From: Halomonas organivorans
GTDB taxonomy: Bacteria; Pseudomonadota; Gammaproteobacteria; Pseudomonadales; Halomonadaceae
Length of the DNA: 64,000 nt
Assembly (NCBI RefSeq): GCF_014192055.1
Contig: NZ_JACHXM010000019.1
Coordinates: forward strand, 16,965-80,964
Direction of reading: 5' to 3'
Below are positions 1 to 10,332 of this stretch, piece by piece. Made by a program: the position numbers and the translations under genes. Every line of letters starts with the position of its first letter. Positions within the stretch are counted from its first letter, which is position 1. The notes under the pieces are model-generated. The model did no database searches. It saw nothing but the letters and a program-made list of their open reading frames with translations, and was not told the origin of the DNA.

Positions 1-347
1 TGAACATAGGCCATGAACAGGTTGCGCGAACCGATGGTGGTCTCGCCGCGATCCTGGACGGTGCCGCGATGCAGGGTCACCCCCTCGCGCACGATGTTGT
101 CGTCGCCCATCACCAGTCGGGTGGGTTCACCGGCATATTTCTTGTCCTGGCATTCCTCGCCAACCGAGGCGAACTGGAACACCCGGTTGCGCTGACCGAG
201 CACCGTGGGGCCCTGGATCACCGCGTGGGGGCCAATCCGCGATCCGGCACCGATCTCGACGTCGGCGCCGATCACGCTGAAGGGCCCGACCTCGACGTCA
301 TCGGCCAGGCGCGCCCCCGGGTCTACGATGGCGGTAGGATGAATCAA
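1..347 (-). CDS. lpxA: LpxA, UDP-N-acetylglucosamine acyltransferase (5' part only)
   Basis: First step of lipid A synthesis: transfer of 3-hydroxyacyl from ACP to UDP-GlcNAc in the cytoplasm. About 115 codons are visible and the rest lies outside the window. The N-terminus reads [11 protein letters not shown], followed by left-handed beta-helix hexapeptide repeats, the QDKKY-type segment and an NLFMAYVH stretch; the last visible His aligns with the one just before the catalytic His of the family. No ATG fits, so the start is a TTG at 345-347. Its TTGA overlaps the TGA of fabZ by 4 nt, which implies translational coupling. It ends the lpxD-fabZ-lpxA run. Confidence 0.95.
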   Translation of the reverse strand, partial: MIHPTAIVDPGARLADDVEVGPFSVIGADVEIGAGSRIGPHAVIQGPTVLGQRNRVFQFASVGEECQDKKYAGEPTRLVMGDDNIVREGVTLHRGTVQDRGETTIGSRNLFMAYV

Positions 348-787
348 GCGACCTTCCTCTCGGCACAGATGATCTCGGCCTCGCAGGCCACCTCGCCGGC
401 CACGCTGGCCTTGCAGCTGAACTTCCAGATGCCGCGCTTCTCGCGGATCACGTCGGCGCGCAGCTCCAACTGGTCGCCGGGCATCACCGGACGCTTGAAG
501 CGCACGTTGTCGCTGCCGACCAGGTAGTAGACATAGCCGTCGGCGGGCAGCTTGTTGACCGTCTTGAAGCCCAGGATACCGCAGGCCTGGGCCAGGGCCT
601 CGATCACCAGCACGCCTGGCATGATCGGATGATGCGGGAAATGGCCATTGAAGAACGGCTCGTTGATGCTGACATTCTTGTAGGCAACGATGGATTCGCC
701 AAGGGCAAGCTCCGTCACCCTGTCCACCAGCAGGAAAGGATAGCGGTGGGGCAGATACTCACGAATCTCGTTGATGTCCATTACCAT
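344..787 (-). CDS. fabZ: FabZ, 3-hydroxyacyl-ACP dehydratase
   Basis: Dehydrates 3-hydroxyacyl-ACP in type II fatty acid synthesis and competes with LpxA/LpxD for hydroxyacyl-ACP, which explains the gene order. The hot-dog fold signature [12 protein letters not shown] is present; counting from the chosen start, the catalytic pair is His49 and Glu63 (in VIEALAQ). An upstream in-frame ATG at 850 would add 21 residues absent from the family. The ATG at 787 is preferred because AGAGG lies 8 nt before it and the protein is then 147 residues, the usual length. A second ATG at 781 is a possible alternative. Confidence 0.95.
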   Translation of the reverse strand: MVMDINEIREYLPHRYPFLLVDRVTELALGESIVAYKNVSINEPFFNGHFPHHPIMPGVLVIEALAQACGILGFKTVNKLPADGYVYYLVGSDNVRFKRPVMPGDQLELRADVIREKRGIWKFSCKASVAGEVACEAEIICAERKVA

Positions 788-867
788 CGTAGCGACCTCT
801 GAAATGACAGGATGCCCGCTCCGCAATGCGGGCACGGCCGTCGCCGCCATGCGGCGACGGGCGGGGG

Positions 868-895
868 ATTATACCGCCCCGTTGGGGGGCCTCAA
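868..895 (-). promoter_or_regulatory. Probable sigma70 promoter for fabZ-lpxA
   Basis: On the minus strand a -35 TTGAGG (890-895) and a perfect -10 TATAAT (868-873) are separated by 16 nt. The -35 overlaps the lpxD stop codon. The spacer holds a CCCC...GGGG dyad. The transcript would begin just before a 10-bp stem-loop at 838-860 and reach the fabZ start about 80 nt downstream, so fabZ-lpxA could be transcribed independently of bamA-lpxD. Confidence 0.6.
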
Positions 896-1929
896 GCGTC
901 GCGCCCGGCTTTTTCCAGGCGCTGCAGACGACGTGCGATATCGTCGAGCTGCTTGAAGCGCACCGCGTTTCGACGCCACTGGGCGTTCTCCATGGCGCCG
1001 GTTCCGGAGGAATAGACCCCGGGCTCACGGATCGAGTTGGTGACCAGGCTCATGCCCGTGACCTGGACACCGTCGCAGATCGTCAAGTGGCCGGACAGCC
1101 CCACGCCGCCGCCCAGCATGCAGTGGCGCCCCACTCGAGTGGAGCCGGCGATGCCCACGCAGCCGGCCAGGGCGCTGTGGGCGCCGATCTGAACGTTGTG
1201 GGCGATCTGCACCTGGCTGTCGATCTTGACGTCCTCGCCGATCACGGTGTCGCCCAGCGCCCCGCGGTCGATGCTCGAGCAGCTGCCGACCTCGACGTCG
1301 TCGCCCAGCACCACCCCGCCGAGCTGGGCGATCTTGTGCCAGCCGGCACCGTCGTGGGCGAAGCCGAAGCCGTCGCCGCCGATCACGCAGCCGCTGTGCA
1401 GGATGACCCGCGCGCCGATCTCCACCCCATGGTAGACGGTGACGTTGGCATGCAGCCGCGAATGGGCGCCGATACGGCTGTCCGCGCCGACAACGCTGCC
1501 CGGCCCGACCACCACGCCCTCGGCGAGCTCGACGCCGGACTCGATCACCACCTGGGGACCGATGGAGACGCCCTCTCCCAGCGTCGCGTCCTCGGCGACC
1601 ACCGCCGAGGGATGGATGCCGTACACCTCTCGGTTCGCCAGGGGATCGAACAGCCGTGACAGCTCGGCATAGCCCAGGTACGGATTGTCCAGGGTCAGGC
1701 AGGCGGTCGGGCACTCATCGGCGTGGCTGGGATGCAGCAGCACCGCGGCCGCCCGGGTTCCGGAAAGGTCCTTGAGGTAGGCGCGATTGGCCAGGAAGGC
1801 GATCTGATCGGGTCCGGCATCACGCAGCGTGGCCAGGCCTCGCACGCGGCATTCGCCGTCGCCCCGGAGGCCGGCCCCCAGTTGCGTGGCAATCTCGGCC
1901 AGCGTCAGGGAAGGAGAGTCTTGAGTCAT
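892..1929 (-). CDS. lpxD: LpxD, UDP-3-O-(3-hydroxyacyl)glucosamine N-acyltransferase
   Basis: Third step of lipid A synthesis: adds the N-linked 3-hydroxyacyl chain from ACP. The 345-residue length matches the family. The N-terminal uridine-binding domain covers about residues 1-100. It is followed by a long run of hexapeptide repeats forming a left-handed beta-helix, including the [10 protein letters not shown] segment that carries the conserved catalytic His, and a C-terminal ACP-binding helix (about 310-345). The ATG at 1929 is the first start in the frame. A 105-bp gap with its own promoter separates it from fabZ. The upstream neighbour should be skp/ompH but is not intact here. Confidence 0.96.
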   Translation of the reverse strand: MTQDSPSLTLAEIATQLGAGLRGDGECRVRGLATLRDAGPDQIAFLANRAYLKDLSGTRAAAVLLHPSHADECPTACLTLDNPYLGYAELSRLFDPLANREVYGIHPSAVVAEDATLGEGVSIGPQVVIESGVELAEGVVVGPGSVVGADSRIGAHSRLHANVTVYHGVEIGARVILHSGCVIGGDGFGFAHDGAGWHKIAQLGGVVLGDDVEVGSCSSIDRGALGDTVIGEDVKIDSQVQIAHNVQIGAHSALAGCVGIAGSTRVGRHCMLGGGVGLSGHLTICDGVQVTGMSLVTNSIREPGVYSSGTGAMENAQWRRNAVRFKQLDDIARRLQRLEKAGRDA

Positions 1930-2298
1930 GGGAACCCGGTGTCAGTTGAGAAAACACTCTGCGATGACGGTGTTCGACCCCCGGGTCGCCCGCGATCGCC
2001 ACGTTCGATAGGGCCGGATGCCTCGCCCCGATGGCCCCCCATGGACCACTGATCGGCGTACCCGTTCGGAGATCGCTCGACACTGCCCCGGGGTCGCCCC
2101 CTCTCGGTCGAGCGAATTGAGGCTCACCGTGCGCTTCGGCGCGGGCAGCGAGCCGGGTACTCAGGTCGGCCACGGCCGCCCGCCGCTCGGGCGTGGCAGC
2201 CACGGCGCCCTGGATCGGCAGCACGCGGGCCGCGACCATCGTCAGCCCAGCGCCGAGCGGTCTGCACAGGCGACTCGCCTCCCCGTCGTCGAGCCGGA
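1930..2298 (-). pseudogene. Possible decayed skp/ompH between bamA and lpxD
   Basis: This 369-bp stretch sits where the periplasmic chaperone gene skp/ompH (about 500 bp) lies in related genomes. No full-length Skp frame exists. One frame (from about 2239) gives a hydrophobic start followed by a charged helix-like piece, AAVADLSTRLAARAEAHG. A different frame ends in a stop at 1942-1944, twelve bases before lpxD, where the Skp C-terminus would be expected. This looks like a shortened, frameshifted remnant, but sequence similarity to Skp is weak and was judged by eye. It may instead be unrelated spacer or a short unknown protein. Confidence 0.35.
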
Positions 2299-4656
2299 TC
2301 AGAAGGACTGGCCCAGCGAGAACTGGAAGAACTGGGTGTCATCGCCGTCCTTCTCGTTGAGCGGCTCGGCGACGCTGAAGGTCAGCGGCCCCACCGGCGT
2401 CAGCCAGGAGATCCCCAGCCCTGCACTATAGCGCAGCTCGCCCAGATCGACGCCCGACTCGCACTGGGCCTGGCCGGCATCCTGATCGAGCACCGGGTAG
2501 CAGTCGGTCAGATAGGTGTTACCGGCGTCCAGGAACAGCGACGGCTGCACCGAGCGCTTGTCCTCGACGAACGGCATGGGGAAGATCAGCTCCATGCCGC
2601 CCTCCACCAGGATATTGCCGCCCAGGGTACGATCCTCGTCGGAGCCGCTGCCCGCCGGTGGCGTGGTCGCCGGACCCAGGGTGTTGCCGGTGAAGCCGCG
2701 CACCGAGCCCAGGCCGCCGGAGAAGAAGTTCTCGTAGAACGGGTAAGGGTCATCGCCGATGCTGTCCGCGTAGCCGACCTCGCCGCGCAGCTTGAGCGAC
2801 CAGGTTTGTTCCTCGTCGAAGGGGAAGAACTGGCGGGCGCGAGCACGAAGCTTGTAATACTCGGCGTCGCTGCCGGGCACCGTGGTCTCCAGCGACAGGC
2901 GCTGGTAGTTGCCGGCGGTGGGCATGATGCCGCGGTTGAGATTGTTGCGCGTCCAGCTGGCGGTCAACTTCAGCGTCTGGGCATTGTCGCCCTGCTCCTG
3001 GACGTAGCGCTGGATCTCGGAGGCCGTGTCGCTATAGGTATCGATGGTCAGGTCTTCGATGTCGGCGCCGAAGTTGAGCCGGGTCAGCTCGTTGATCGGA
3101 TAGCCGAAATTGATGCCGCCGCCGTAGGCATCGGTCGAGTAGGTCGAGATATCGGAATCTTCGTAATCGGTCTCGCGGTAGAAAAGGTTGTAGCCGCGGG
3201 AGATGCCGTCGAGGGTCCAGTAGGGATCGGTGAAGCCGAAGTTCAGGCTGGTGTAGGTGTCGCTGCGCTGGGCGCCGATATTGACCCGATTGCCGGTCCC
3301 CAGGAAGTTGTTCTGCGACAGCGAGGCGCCGTAGATGATCCCCGCGCTCTGGGAGAAGCCGATGCTCGCCGAGATCGAGCCCGACGGCTGCTCCTCCACG
3401 GTATAGGTGACATCGAGCTGATCCTGGGCGCCGGGCACCGGCTCGGTCTGTACCTCGACCTGCTTGAAGAAGCCCAGTCGCTCCAGGCGCTGGCGAGACT
3501 GACTGATCGATTCGGTGGAGGCCGGAGCGCCCTCCATCTGGATCATCTCGCGGCGCAGCACCTCGTCCTGGGTGGTGGTATTGCCGACGAACTCGATGCG
3601 CCTCACGTAGGCCCGGCGACCGGGCTCGACCCGGAAGGTCAGGTCGACGGTGCCGTCCGAGCGCGTTTCGGGGATGCCGTCGACGTTGGCGAAGGCGAAA
3701 CCCTCGGCGCCGAGCCGCGATCGCAGCGCTTCGGCCGACGCCGTGACATCGCTGCGCGAGAAGATCTGACCGGGCTCGATCTGGAGCAGCCCGCGCGCCT
3801 CGCGTTCGGGAATGCGCAGGTCACCGGCGAAATCGATGTCGCCGAGGCGATAGCGCTCGCCCTCGCTGACGTTGATGGTGACGAAGATCTTCGACTTGTC
3901 GGGGCCGATGGCCACCTGAGTGGAGTCGATATTGAAGTTCACATAGCCGCGATCCAGGTAGTAGGAGCGCAGTCGCTCCAGGTCGCCGGACAGCGCCTGG
4001 CGGGAATACTGGTCGCTGGAGAACCAGCCGAAGAACCAGCTCGGGCGGTCCTCCAGCTCGAAGACCTCGCGCAGGGTCTCGTCGTCGAAGGCCTGGTTGC
4101 CGACGATGTTGATCTGGCGGATCTTGGCTACCGCGCCTTCATCGATATCGATGTTGACCTGAACGCGACCCTCGCCGAGCTCCTCGACCTCGGTGTCGAT
4201 GCTGGCGCTGTAGCGGCCCTGGGCCTGGTAGACCCCGGACAGCTCGCGCTGGATCTCCTCGAGGGTGGAAAGCTGCAGCACCTGCCCCTCGTCGAGACCG
4301 GCCTCACGCAGGCCGCGACGCAGCTCTTCCTCGGGGATCTGGCTGTTGCCTTCGATGTTGAGGCGAGTAATGGTGGGTCGCTCTTCCACCTCGATGATCA
4401 GTACGTTGCCTTCGCGGGCGAGGTGGATGTCCTCGAACAGGCCGGTGGCGAACAGCGCCTTGGCGGCCTCTGCCAGCTCACGCTCGTCGACGCGGTCGGG
4501 CGCGTTGACAGGGAAGGCATTGAAGACGGAGGCCGCCGACACGCGCTGCAGGCCCTCCACTCGTATGTCCGTTACGTCGAAGGATTCCGCTTGTGCCGTG
4601 CCGCTGGCGGCACCGGCGAGCAGCAGCGCCGCCAGTCCGATGGTCTTGATCTTCAT
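2299..4656 (-). CDS. bamA: BamA, outer-membrane protein assembly factor
   Basis: Omp85 protein that folds and inserts beta-barrel proteins into the outer membrane. It has 785 residues. A signal peptide (MKIKTIGLAALLLAG...) ends with AQA before ESFDV at about residue 24. Five POTRA domains follow to about residue 345 (repeated IxVEG/INIVGN-type motifs), then a 16-strand barrel with the conserved VRGF loop motif and a C-terminus ending in Phe (GQSF). Upstream is rseP, as in most gammaproteobacteria. A good sigma70-like promoter lies in the 91-bp gap before it, so bamA is probably not only read through from rseP. Confidence 0.98.
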   Translation of the reverse strand: MKIKTIGLAALLLAGAASGTAQAESFDVTDIRVEGLQRVSAASVFNAFPVNAPDRVDERELAEAAKALFATGLFEDIHLAREGNVLIIEVEERPTITRLNIEGNSQIPEEELRRGLREAGLDEGQVLQLSTLEEIQRELSGVYQAQGRYSASIDTEVEELGEGRVQVNIDIDEGAVAKIRQINIVGNQAFDDETLREVFELEDRPSWFFGWFSSDQYSRQALSGDLERLRSYYLDRGYVNFNIDSTQVAIGPDKSKIFVTINVSEGERYRLGDIDFAGDLRIPEREARGLLQIEPGQIFSRSDVTASAEALRSRLGAEGFAFANVDGIPETRSDGTVDLTFRVEPGRRAYVRRIEFVGNTTTQDEVLRREMIQMEGAPASTESISQSRQRLERLGFFKQVEVQTEPVPGAQDQLDVTYTVEEQPSGSISASIGFSQSAGIIYGASLSQNNFLGTGNRVNIGAQRSDTYTSLNFGFTDPYWTLDGISRGYNLFYRETDYEDSDISTYSTDAYGGGINFGYPINELTRLNFGADIEDLTIDTYSDTASEIQRYVQEQGDNAQTLKLTASWTRNNLNRGIMPTAGNYQRLSLETTVPGSDAEYYKLRARARQFFPFDEEQTWSLKLRGEVGYADSIGDDPYPFYENFFSGGLGSVRGFTGNTLGPATTPPAGSGSDEDRTLGGNILVEGGMELIFPMPFVEDKRSVQPSLFLDAGNTYLTDCYPVLDQDAGQAQCESGVDLGELRYSAGLGISWLTPVGPLTFSVAEPLNEKDGDDTQFFQFSLGQSF

Positions 4657-4686
4657 GCAGTCGATTCGCTCGCGTTGGTCTGCCTA

Positions 4687-4731
4687 CCTGTCCAGACAGG
4701 CACCTTATACATTCGCATGGGTAACTGACAA
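4687..4731 (-). promoter_or_regulatory. Promoter for bamA with a dyad at the start region
   Basis: On the minus strand, -35 TTGTCA (4726-4731) and -10 TATAAG (4704-4709) are 16 nt apart, each matching 5 of 6 consensus bases. Immediately downstream, where transcription would start, is a perfect dyad CCTGTC-N2-GACAGG (4687-4700) that could be an operator or a 5' stem-loop. Confidence 0.55.
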
Positions 4732-4747
4732 GCCGCGCCTCGGCCCA

Positions 4748-6103
4748 TCACAGCCGCATCAGGTCGAAATACAGCGCCATCAGCATCAAGGTGCCGACCA
4801 GCGCCAGCCCGATACGCAGGCCCACGGCCTGGACCCGCTCCGATACCGGCCGCCCACGCACCACCTCGACCAGGTAGTAGAGCAGGTGTCCGCCATCGAG
4901 CACCGGGATCGGCAGTAGATTGAGCACCCCGAGGCTGATCGACAGGTAGGCCAGGAAACTGACGAAGCTCTCCAGCCCGGAACGCGCCGAGTCGCCGGCG
5001 ATGCGGGCGATGGTGATCGGACCGGAGAGATTGGACGGCGAGATCAGGCCGACCAGCATCTTGCGAATGGCGTCCAGGGTCAGCACGGTCATCTCGCCGG
5101 TCCGCGAGACGGCCTGCCCCACGGCGTCCAGCGGCCCGTAACGGATCTCGCGCCGGTACTCCTCGGGCCAGTCGACCGACGCGACGCCGGCGCCGACGTA
5201 GCCGATGGTGGTACCGTCATCGAGGGTGTTGGGGCGAGGTGTCAGCGACAGCGAGCGCCGCTCGCCGTCGCGCAGCACGGTCAGCGCGAGGGCCTCGCCG
5301 GGACGGGCCCGTACCAGTTCGACGAAGCGGTTCCAGTCGGCCAGCGGCTCGTCATCCACCGCCACGATCTCGTCGCCGGAGCGGAGCCCGGCCATCGCCG
5401 CGGGCTCGCCGTCCACCACCTGGTCGATGACCGCCGGCAGCCGCGGCCGCCAGGGCGTGATGCCAAGGCTCGCCAGCGGTTGCGGCGGGTCCTGGCGTAC
5501 CAGCCAGTCCTGCACCGGCAGGCGATGCTCTCGGGCGATGCTGTCGCCCTCGTCACGGGCGCTCACCGCCAGCTCGCCGCTGGCGCCGATCGCCGCCACC
5601 AGTTCGAGGTTGATATCCTCCCAGGAATGCACGGCTTCATCCCGCACCGCGGTGATCTCCTGGCCGGCGACCAGGCCGCCGCGAGCGGCAGGGGAGTCGG
5701 GCGCGACCTCGCCGATCACCGGCACCACGGTGGTGGTGCCGGCCACGAACAGCAGCCAGTAGGCGACCAGCGCCAGCAGGAAGTTGGCCAAAGGCCCGGC
5801 GGCGACGATGGCGATGCGGGACCAGACGCCCTTCTGGTTGAAGGCACGATGGCGCTCTTCTGCCGCCACCGGCCCCTCACGCTCGTCGAGCATCTTCACG
5901 TAGCCGCCCAGCGGGATCGCCGCCACGGCGAACTCGGTGCCATGGCGATCGACCCGCGACCACAGCGGCTTGCCGAAGCCCACCGAAAAGCGCAGCACCT
6001 TGACGCCACAGCGACGCGCGACCCAGAAGTGGCCGAACTCGTGAAAGGTGATCAGCAGGCCGAGGACCACGATCACGGCCAACACATTCTGGATCAGACC
6101 CAT
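4748..6103 (-). CDS. rseP: RseP, site-2 intramembrane zinc metalloprotease
   Basis: Inner-membrane S2P protease that cuts the anti-sigma factor RseA and signal peptide remnants. The zinc motif HEFGH is at residues 21-25 in the first membrane helix. Two periplasmic PDZ-like regions lie between about residues 115 and 290, and the third zinc ligand is in PVLDGGH (from residue 400). Length 451 matches E. coli (450). It lies 30 bp after dxr and upstream of bamA, the usual envelope-stress gene pairing. A GGGAG ribosome-binding site precedes the ATG. Confidence 0.97.
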   Translation of the reverse strand: MGLIQNVLAVIVVLGLLITFHEFGHFWVARRCGVKVLRFSVGFGKPLWSRVDRHGTEFAVAAIPLGGYVKMLDEREGPVAAEERHRAFNQKGVWSRIAIVAAGPLANFLLALVAYWLLFVAGTTTVVPVIGEVAPDSPAARGGLVAGQEITAVRDEAVHSWEDINLELVAAIGASGELAVSARDEGDSIAREHRLPVQDWLVRQDPPQPLASLGITPWRPRLPAVIDQVVDGEPAAMAGLRSGDEIVAVDDEPLADWNRFVELVRARPGEALALTVLRDGERRSLSLTPRPNTLDDGTTIGYVGAGVASVDWPEEYRREIRYGPLDAVGQAVSRTGEMTVLTLDAIRKMLVGLISPSNLSGPITIARIAGDSARSGLESFVSFLAYLSISLGVLNLLPIPVLDGGHLLYYLVEVVRGRPVSERVQAVGLRIGLALVGTLMLMALYFDLMRL

Positions 6104-6133
6104 GGCAATCTCCCGATGGCGGTCAACAAGGGC

Positions 6134-7318
6134 TCAGCGGCGCGCCAGCCAGGCCCGCGCCTCGCGGCGGGCGCTGTCGTCGGCGGCGAGGATACCCTCC
6201 AGCTCGTCGGCGCGGGTGACCGGGCAGGCGTCGCGCACCCGGGCCACCAGCTCGCCGATCTCGGCAAAGCCCAGCGCCCCGTCGAGGAAGGCCGATACGG
6301 CCACTTCATTGGCGGCATTGAGGATCGCCGGCGCCGTGCCGCCGTCGGCCATGGCTTCTCGAGCCAGACGCAGGCAAGGAAAGGCGGCTTCGTCCGCGGG
6401 CTCGAAGTCGAGACGCGCCACCTGAAACAGATCCAGGGCCTCGACGCCGGCGTCGATGCGCTCCGGCCAGGCCAGCCCGAAGGCGATCGGGGTGCGCATG
6501 TCCGGGTTACCCAGCTGCGCCAGCACCGAGCCATCACTGTAGGCGGCCATGGAGTGGATCACGCTCTGGGGGTGCACCACCACCTGGACCTGCTCGGGGC
6601 CGGCGTCGAACAGCCAGCACGCTTCGATCAGCTCGAGCCCCTTGTTCATCAGGGTGGCGCTGTCCACCGAGATCTTGCGCCCCATCGACCAGTTGGGATG
6701 GGCGCAGGCCTGCTCGGGGGTGACCCCGGCCAGCGCCTCACGCGACCAGCCGCGGAAGGGCCCCCCGGATGCCGTCAGCAGCAGCTGGGTGACGCCGTGA
6801 CGCGCCAGCCCGCCACGATGTTCGACGGGTAGACACTGATAGATGGCATTATGTTCGGAATCGATCGGCAGCAGGGTCGCCTCACAGCGCCTTACGGCGT
6901 CCATGAACAGCGCCCCGGACATCACCAGGGCTTCCTTGTTGGCCAGCAGCACGCGCTTGCCGGCACGCACCGCGGCCAGCGTCGGCAACAGGCCGGCGGC
7001 GCCGACGATGGCCGCCATGACGATCTCGACCTCGGACGCCTCGCTGACCTCGACCAGCGCGTCGCGGCCGACCCGGACCTCGGTGGCAAGCCCCGCCTCG
7101 GCGAGCTGCTCGCGCAGCCACACGGCATCCGCCTCGCGGTCGAGCACGGCCAACGCCGGCGCATGCACTCGGCACTGCGCCAGCAGCGTCTCACGGGAGC
7201 GATGAGCGGTCAGCGCATGGACCCGATAGCGCTCGGGATGTCGCGCGATGACGTCCAGGGTGTTGGCACCGATGGAGCCCGTGGCGCCCAGCACGGTAAC
7301 GGCACGGGGTGCACTCAT
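6134..7318 (-). CDS. dxr: Dxr/IspC, 1-deoxy-D-xylulose 5-phosphate reductoisomerase
   Basis: Commits DXP to the MEP isoprenoid pathway, giving 2-C-methyl-D-erythritol 4-phosphate with NADPH. The N-terminal nucleotide-binding loop [12 protein letters not shown] starts at residue 11. The [12 protein letters not shown] and [12 protein letters not shown] segments carry metal- and substrate-binding residues, and a SGGPFRG loop follows. Length 394 is typical. The start ATGA overlaps the cdsA stop by 4 nt, so translation is probably coupled. It supplies precursors used by uppS two genes upstream. Confidence 0.97.
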   Translation of the reverse strand: MSAPRAVTVLGATGSIGANTLDVIARHPERYRVHALTAHRSRETLLAQCRVHAPALAVLDREADAVWLREQLAEAGLATEVRVGRDALVEVSEASEVEIVMAAIVGAAGLLPTLAAVRAGKRVLLANKEALVMSGALFMDAVRRCEATLLPIDSEHNAIYQCLPVEHRGGLARHGVTQLLLTASGGPFRGWSREALAGVTPEQACAHPNWSMGRKISVDSATLMNKGLELIEACWLFDAGPEQVQVVVHPQSVIHSMAAYSDGSVLAQLGNPDMRTPIAFGLAWPERIDAGVEALDLFQVARLDFEPADEAAFPCLRLAREAMADGGTAPAILNAANEVAVSAFLDGALGFAEIGELVARVRDACPVTRADELEGILAADDSARREARAWLARR

Positions 7319-8113
7319 GACCAGAGCCCTGCCGAATGAACGAGCGCGAACAGCGGCGCCGCCGCGGTGAGGCTGTCGATGCGGTCGAGCACGCCGCCGT
7401 GTCCGGGCAGCAGCTGACTGGAATCCTTGATCCCGCGATGGCGCTTGAGCATGCTCTCCAGCAGATCACCGACCACCGAGGCCAGGGTGACCACGGCGGT
7501 GGCGACCAGCAGCGCCAGGGTGCCTCCCATCGACAACGACTGCCAAGCGGCGAAGGCCAGCGCCAACAGCGCCGTTACCGCCAGGCCTCCGGCCACCCCT
7601 TCCCAGGTCTTGCCCGGGCTGACGCGAGGCGCCAGCTTGTGCCGCCCCAAGCTGCGGCCAACGAAGTAGGCGCCGATGTCGGCGCCCCAGACCAGCAACA
7701 GCACGAACAGCAGCCAGGCGACGCCGGCGTCGCGCAGCACGTTGAAACCGATCCAGGCGGGCATCAGCACCCACAGCCCCATGGCCAGGCGCATCGTGGT
7801 GCTGCGCCATTGCTCGAGGCGAGCCGGATAGCCGACCACCCAGGTCAGATTGACCAGCCAGCCCACGGCACCGAGCCACAGCGGCCAGTGCGCGACCTGC
7901 CAGTCTGCCAGATACCACAGCGCCATCAGCGCCCCGAGGCCGACCACCGGGGCCAGACGCTTGCCGCCGCGCTCGAGGCCGGCCAGGTTGGCCCACTCCC
8001 AGGCGCCGAGCAGCACGATGGCCGCGGTGAAGGCCGCGAAGGCGCCGCCGGACAGCCCGAACAGGCCTGCCAGCGCCAGCGGCAGCAGCCAGGCGGCGGT
8101 GAGAATACGTTGC

Positions 8114-8121
<8 letters not shown>
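7315..8121 (-). CDS. cdsA: CdsA, phosphatidate cytidylyltransferase
   Basis: Makes CDP-diacylglycerol from phosphatidate and CTP in the inner membrane, the branch point of phospholipid synthesis. The 268 residues form about eight hydrophobic segments. The family signature is split between [12 protein letters not shown] and the [18 protein letters not shown] region near the C-terminus, which holds the metal-binding acidic residues. The start is a GTG at 8119-8121, overlapping the uppS stop by 8 nt. The 3' end overlaps dxr (ATGA). Confidence 0.96.
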
Positions 8122-8872
<751 letters not shown>

Positions 8873-8944
8873 GGTCTCTCGCATGGCGGGTGGGACGGTG
8901 GCATTCCGTGAACGGCGGCACGCGACGGTGCCGCCGAGCCGTCC

Positions 8945-9502
8945 TCAGACCTGCATCAGGTCGTGTTCCTTGGATTCCAGCGCCTTGTCGATCTCGCCGA
9001 CGATCTTGTCGGTAAGCTTCTGGATGGCCTCCTCGGCCTGACGCTGCTCGTCCTCGGTGATGTCCTTTTCCTTGAGCAACGACTTGATGTCGCCGTTGGC
9101 ATCACGCCGCACGTTACGCACGGCAACCCTGGCGTTCTCGGCCTCCTGGCGAGCCTGCTTGATGTAACCCTTGCGGGTTTCCTCGGTCAGCATCGGCATC
9201 GGCACCCGGATGACGTTGCCGGCACTGGCCGGATTGAGACCCAGCTCGGCGGTCAGGATGGCCTTCTCGACCTTCGGCACCATCTGCTGTTCCCAGGGCA
9301 CCACGGTCAGGGTCCGGGCGTCCTCGATATTGACCGAGGCCACCTGGTTGATCGGCACCTGGCCACCGTAGTAATCGACGGTCACCGCATCCAGGATGCT
9401 GGGATGCGCCCGGCCGGTGCGGATCTTGTTGAAGTTGTGATGAAGAGCGTCGAGGCTCTTCTTCATGCGGTTTTCTGCGTCCTTCTGGATCTCGTCAATC
9501 AC
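8945..9502 (-). CDS. frr: Frr, ribosome recycling factor
   Basis: Splits post-termination ribosomes together with EF-G. The motif KIRTGRAHPSILD is near the N-terminus, and the protein forms the usual three-helix bundle plus small domain. An upstream TTG at 9520 would give 191 residues. The GTG at 9502 is chosen because AGAGGG lies 7 nt before it and the length becomes 185, the family norm. The Shine-Dalgarno overlaps the pyrH stop region, 4 nt away, so the two genes are likely translationally coupled. Confidence 0.96.
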   Translation of the reverse strand: MIDEIQKDAENRMKKSLDALHHNFNKIRTGRAHPSILDAVTVDYYGGQVPINQVASVNIEDARTLTVVPWEQQMVPKVEKAILTAELGLNPASAGNVIRVPMPMLTEETRKGYIKQARQEAENARVAVRNVRRDANGDIKSLLKEKDITEDEQRQAEEAIQKLTDKIVGEIDKALESKEHDLMQV

Positions 9503-9506
9503 GATT

Positions 9507-10271
9507 TCACCCTCTATCAATCAGCGTGCCTTCCCGGCCGCCCACCACCAGGTTCAGCAGCGCTCCCGGCTTGTTCATGTTGAACACGCGAACCGGCATG
9601 TCATGGTCCCGCACCAGGCAGATGGCGGTCAAATCCATGACGCCAAGCTTCTGGTCGAGCGCGTCATCATAGGACAGCTGGTCGTACTTGACCGCATCGG
9701 CGTGCTTGACCGGATCCTTGTCGTAGACCCCATCCACCTTGGTGGCCTTGACCACCACGTCGGCATCGATCTCGATGCCGCGCAGGCAGGCCGCGGAATC
9801 CGTGGTGAAGAAGGGGTTACCGGTGCCAGCCGAGAACAGCACCACGTCGCCGGAGGTCAGGTAGCGAATCGCCGTACGGCGATCGTAGTGCTCCACCACG
9901 CCGCTCATGGGAATCGCCGACATCACCCGAGAGCGGATATTGGAGCGTTCCAGAGCATCACGCATGGCCAGGGCGTTCATCACCGTGGCCAGCATGCCCA
10001 TGTGGTCACCGGTGACCCGCTCCATGCCGGCCTCGTGCAGGGCGGCACCGCGGAACAGGTTGCCGCCGCCGACCACGATGCCGACCTGTACGCCGATGCC
10101 GACCAGCTGCCCGATCTCCAGTGCCATGCGATCCAGCACCTTCGGGTCGATGCCGAACTCGGCATCCCCGGTCAGGGCTTCGCCGGAGAGCTTGAGCAGG
10201 ATGCGCTTGTACTTCGACACCTCGGCGCGTGGCTTGTCGGACTTGAGAGGAACGTGCTCGGCACTGCTCAT
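9507..10271 (-). CDS. pyrH: PyrH, UMP kinase
   Basis: Phosphorylates UMP to UDP with ATP; a hexameric bacterial enzyme of the amino-acid kinase fold, allosterically controlled by GTP and UTP in the family. KLSGEAL near residue 28, [11 protein letters not shown] and the [12 protein letters not shown] stretch are characteristic. Length 254 is about 13-15 residues longer than E. coli PyrH because of an N-terminal extension ([17 protein letters not shown]) that looks flexible. An internal start is possible, but no better ribosome-binding site was seen. It follows tsf, the conserved order. Confidence 0.95.
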   Translation of the reverse strand: MSSAEHVPLKSDKPRAEVSKYKRILLKLSGEALTGDAEFGIDPKVLDRMALEIGQLVGIGVQVGIVVGGGNLFRGAALHEAGMERVTGDHMGMLATVMNALAMRDALERSNIRSRVMSAIPMSGVVEHYDRRTAIRYLTSGDVVLFSAGTGNPFFTTDSAACLRGIEIDADVVVKATKVDGVYDKDPVKHADAVKYDQLSYDDALDQKLGVMDLTAICLVRDHDMPVRVFNMNKPGALLNLVVGGREGTLIDRG

Positions 10272-10332
10272 GGCGTGTCTCCCGGAAACTCGAGGAATCT
10301 GGATGACCGGATGTACCGGCCGGATACGCGAA

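Noticed and set aside
1820..2239. 139-codon frame as an intact protein between bamA and lpxD
   Set aside because: It runs 110 bp into lpxD in another frame; after about 45 residues the composition becomes random. Only its first part is kept as a possible skp remnant.
2806..4728. 640-codon plus-strand frame opposite bamA
   Set aside because: High GC and strong codon bias of bamA leave few stops on the other strand; the translation has no domain-like pattern and no ribosome-binding site.
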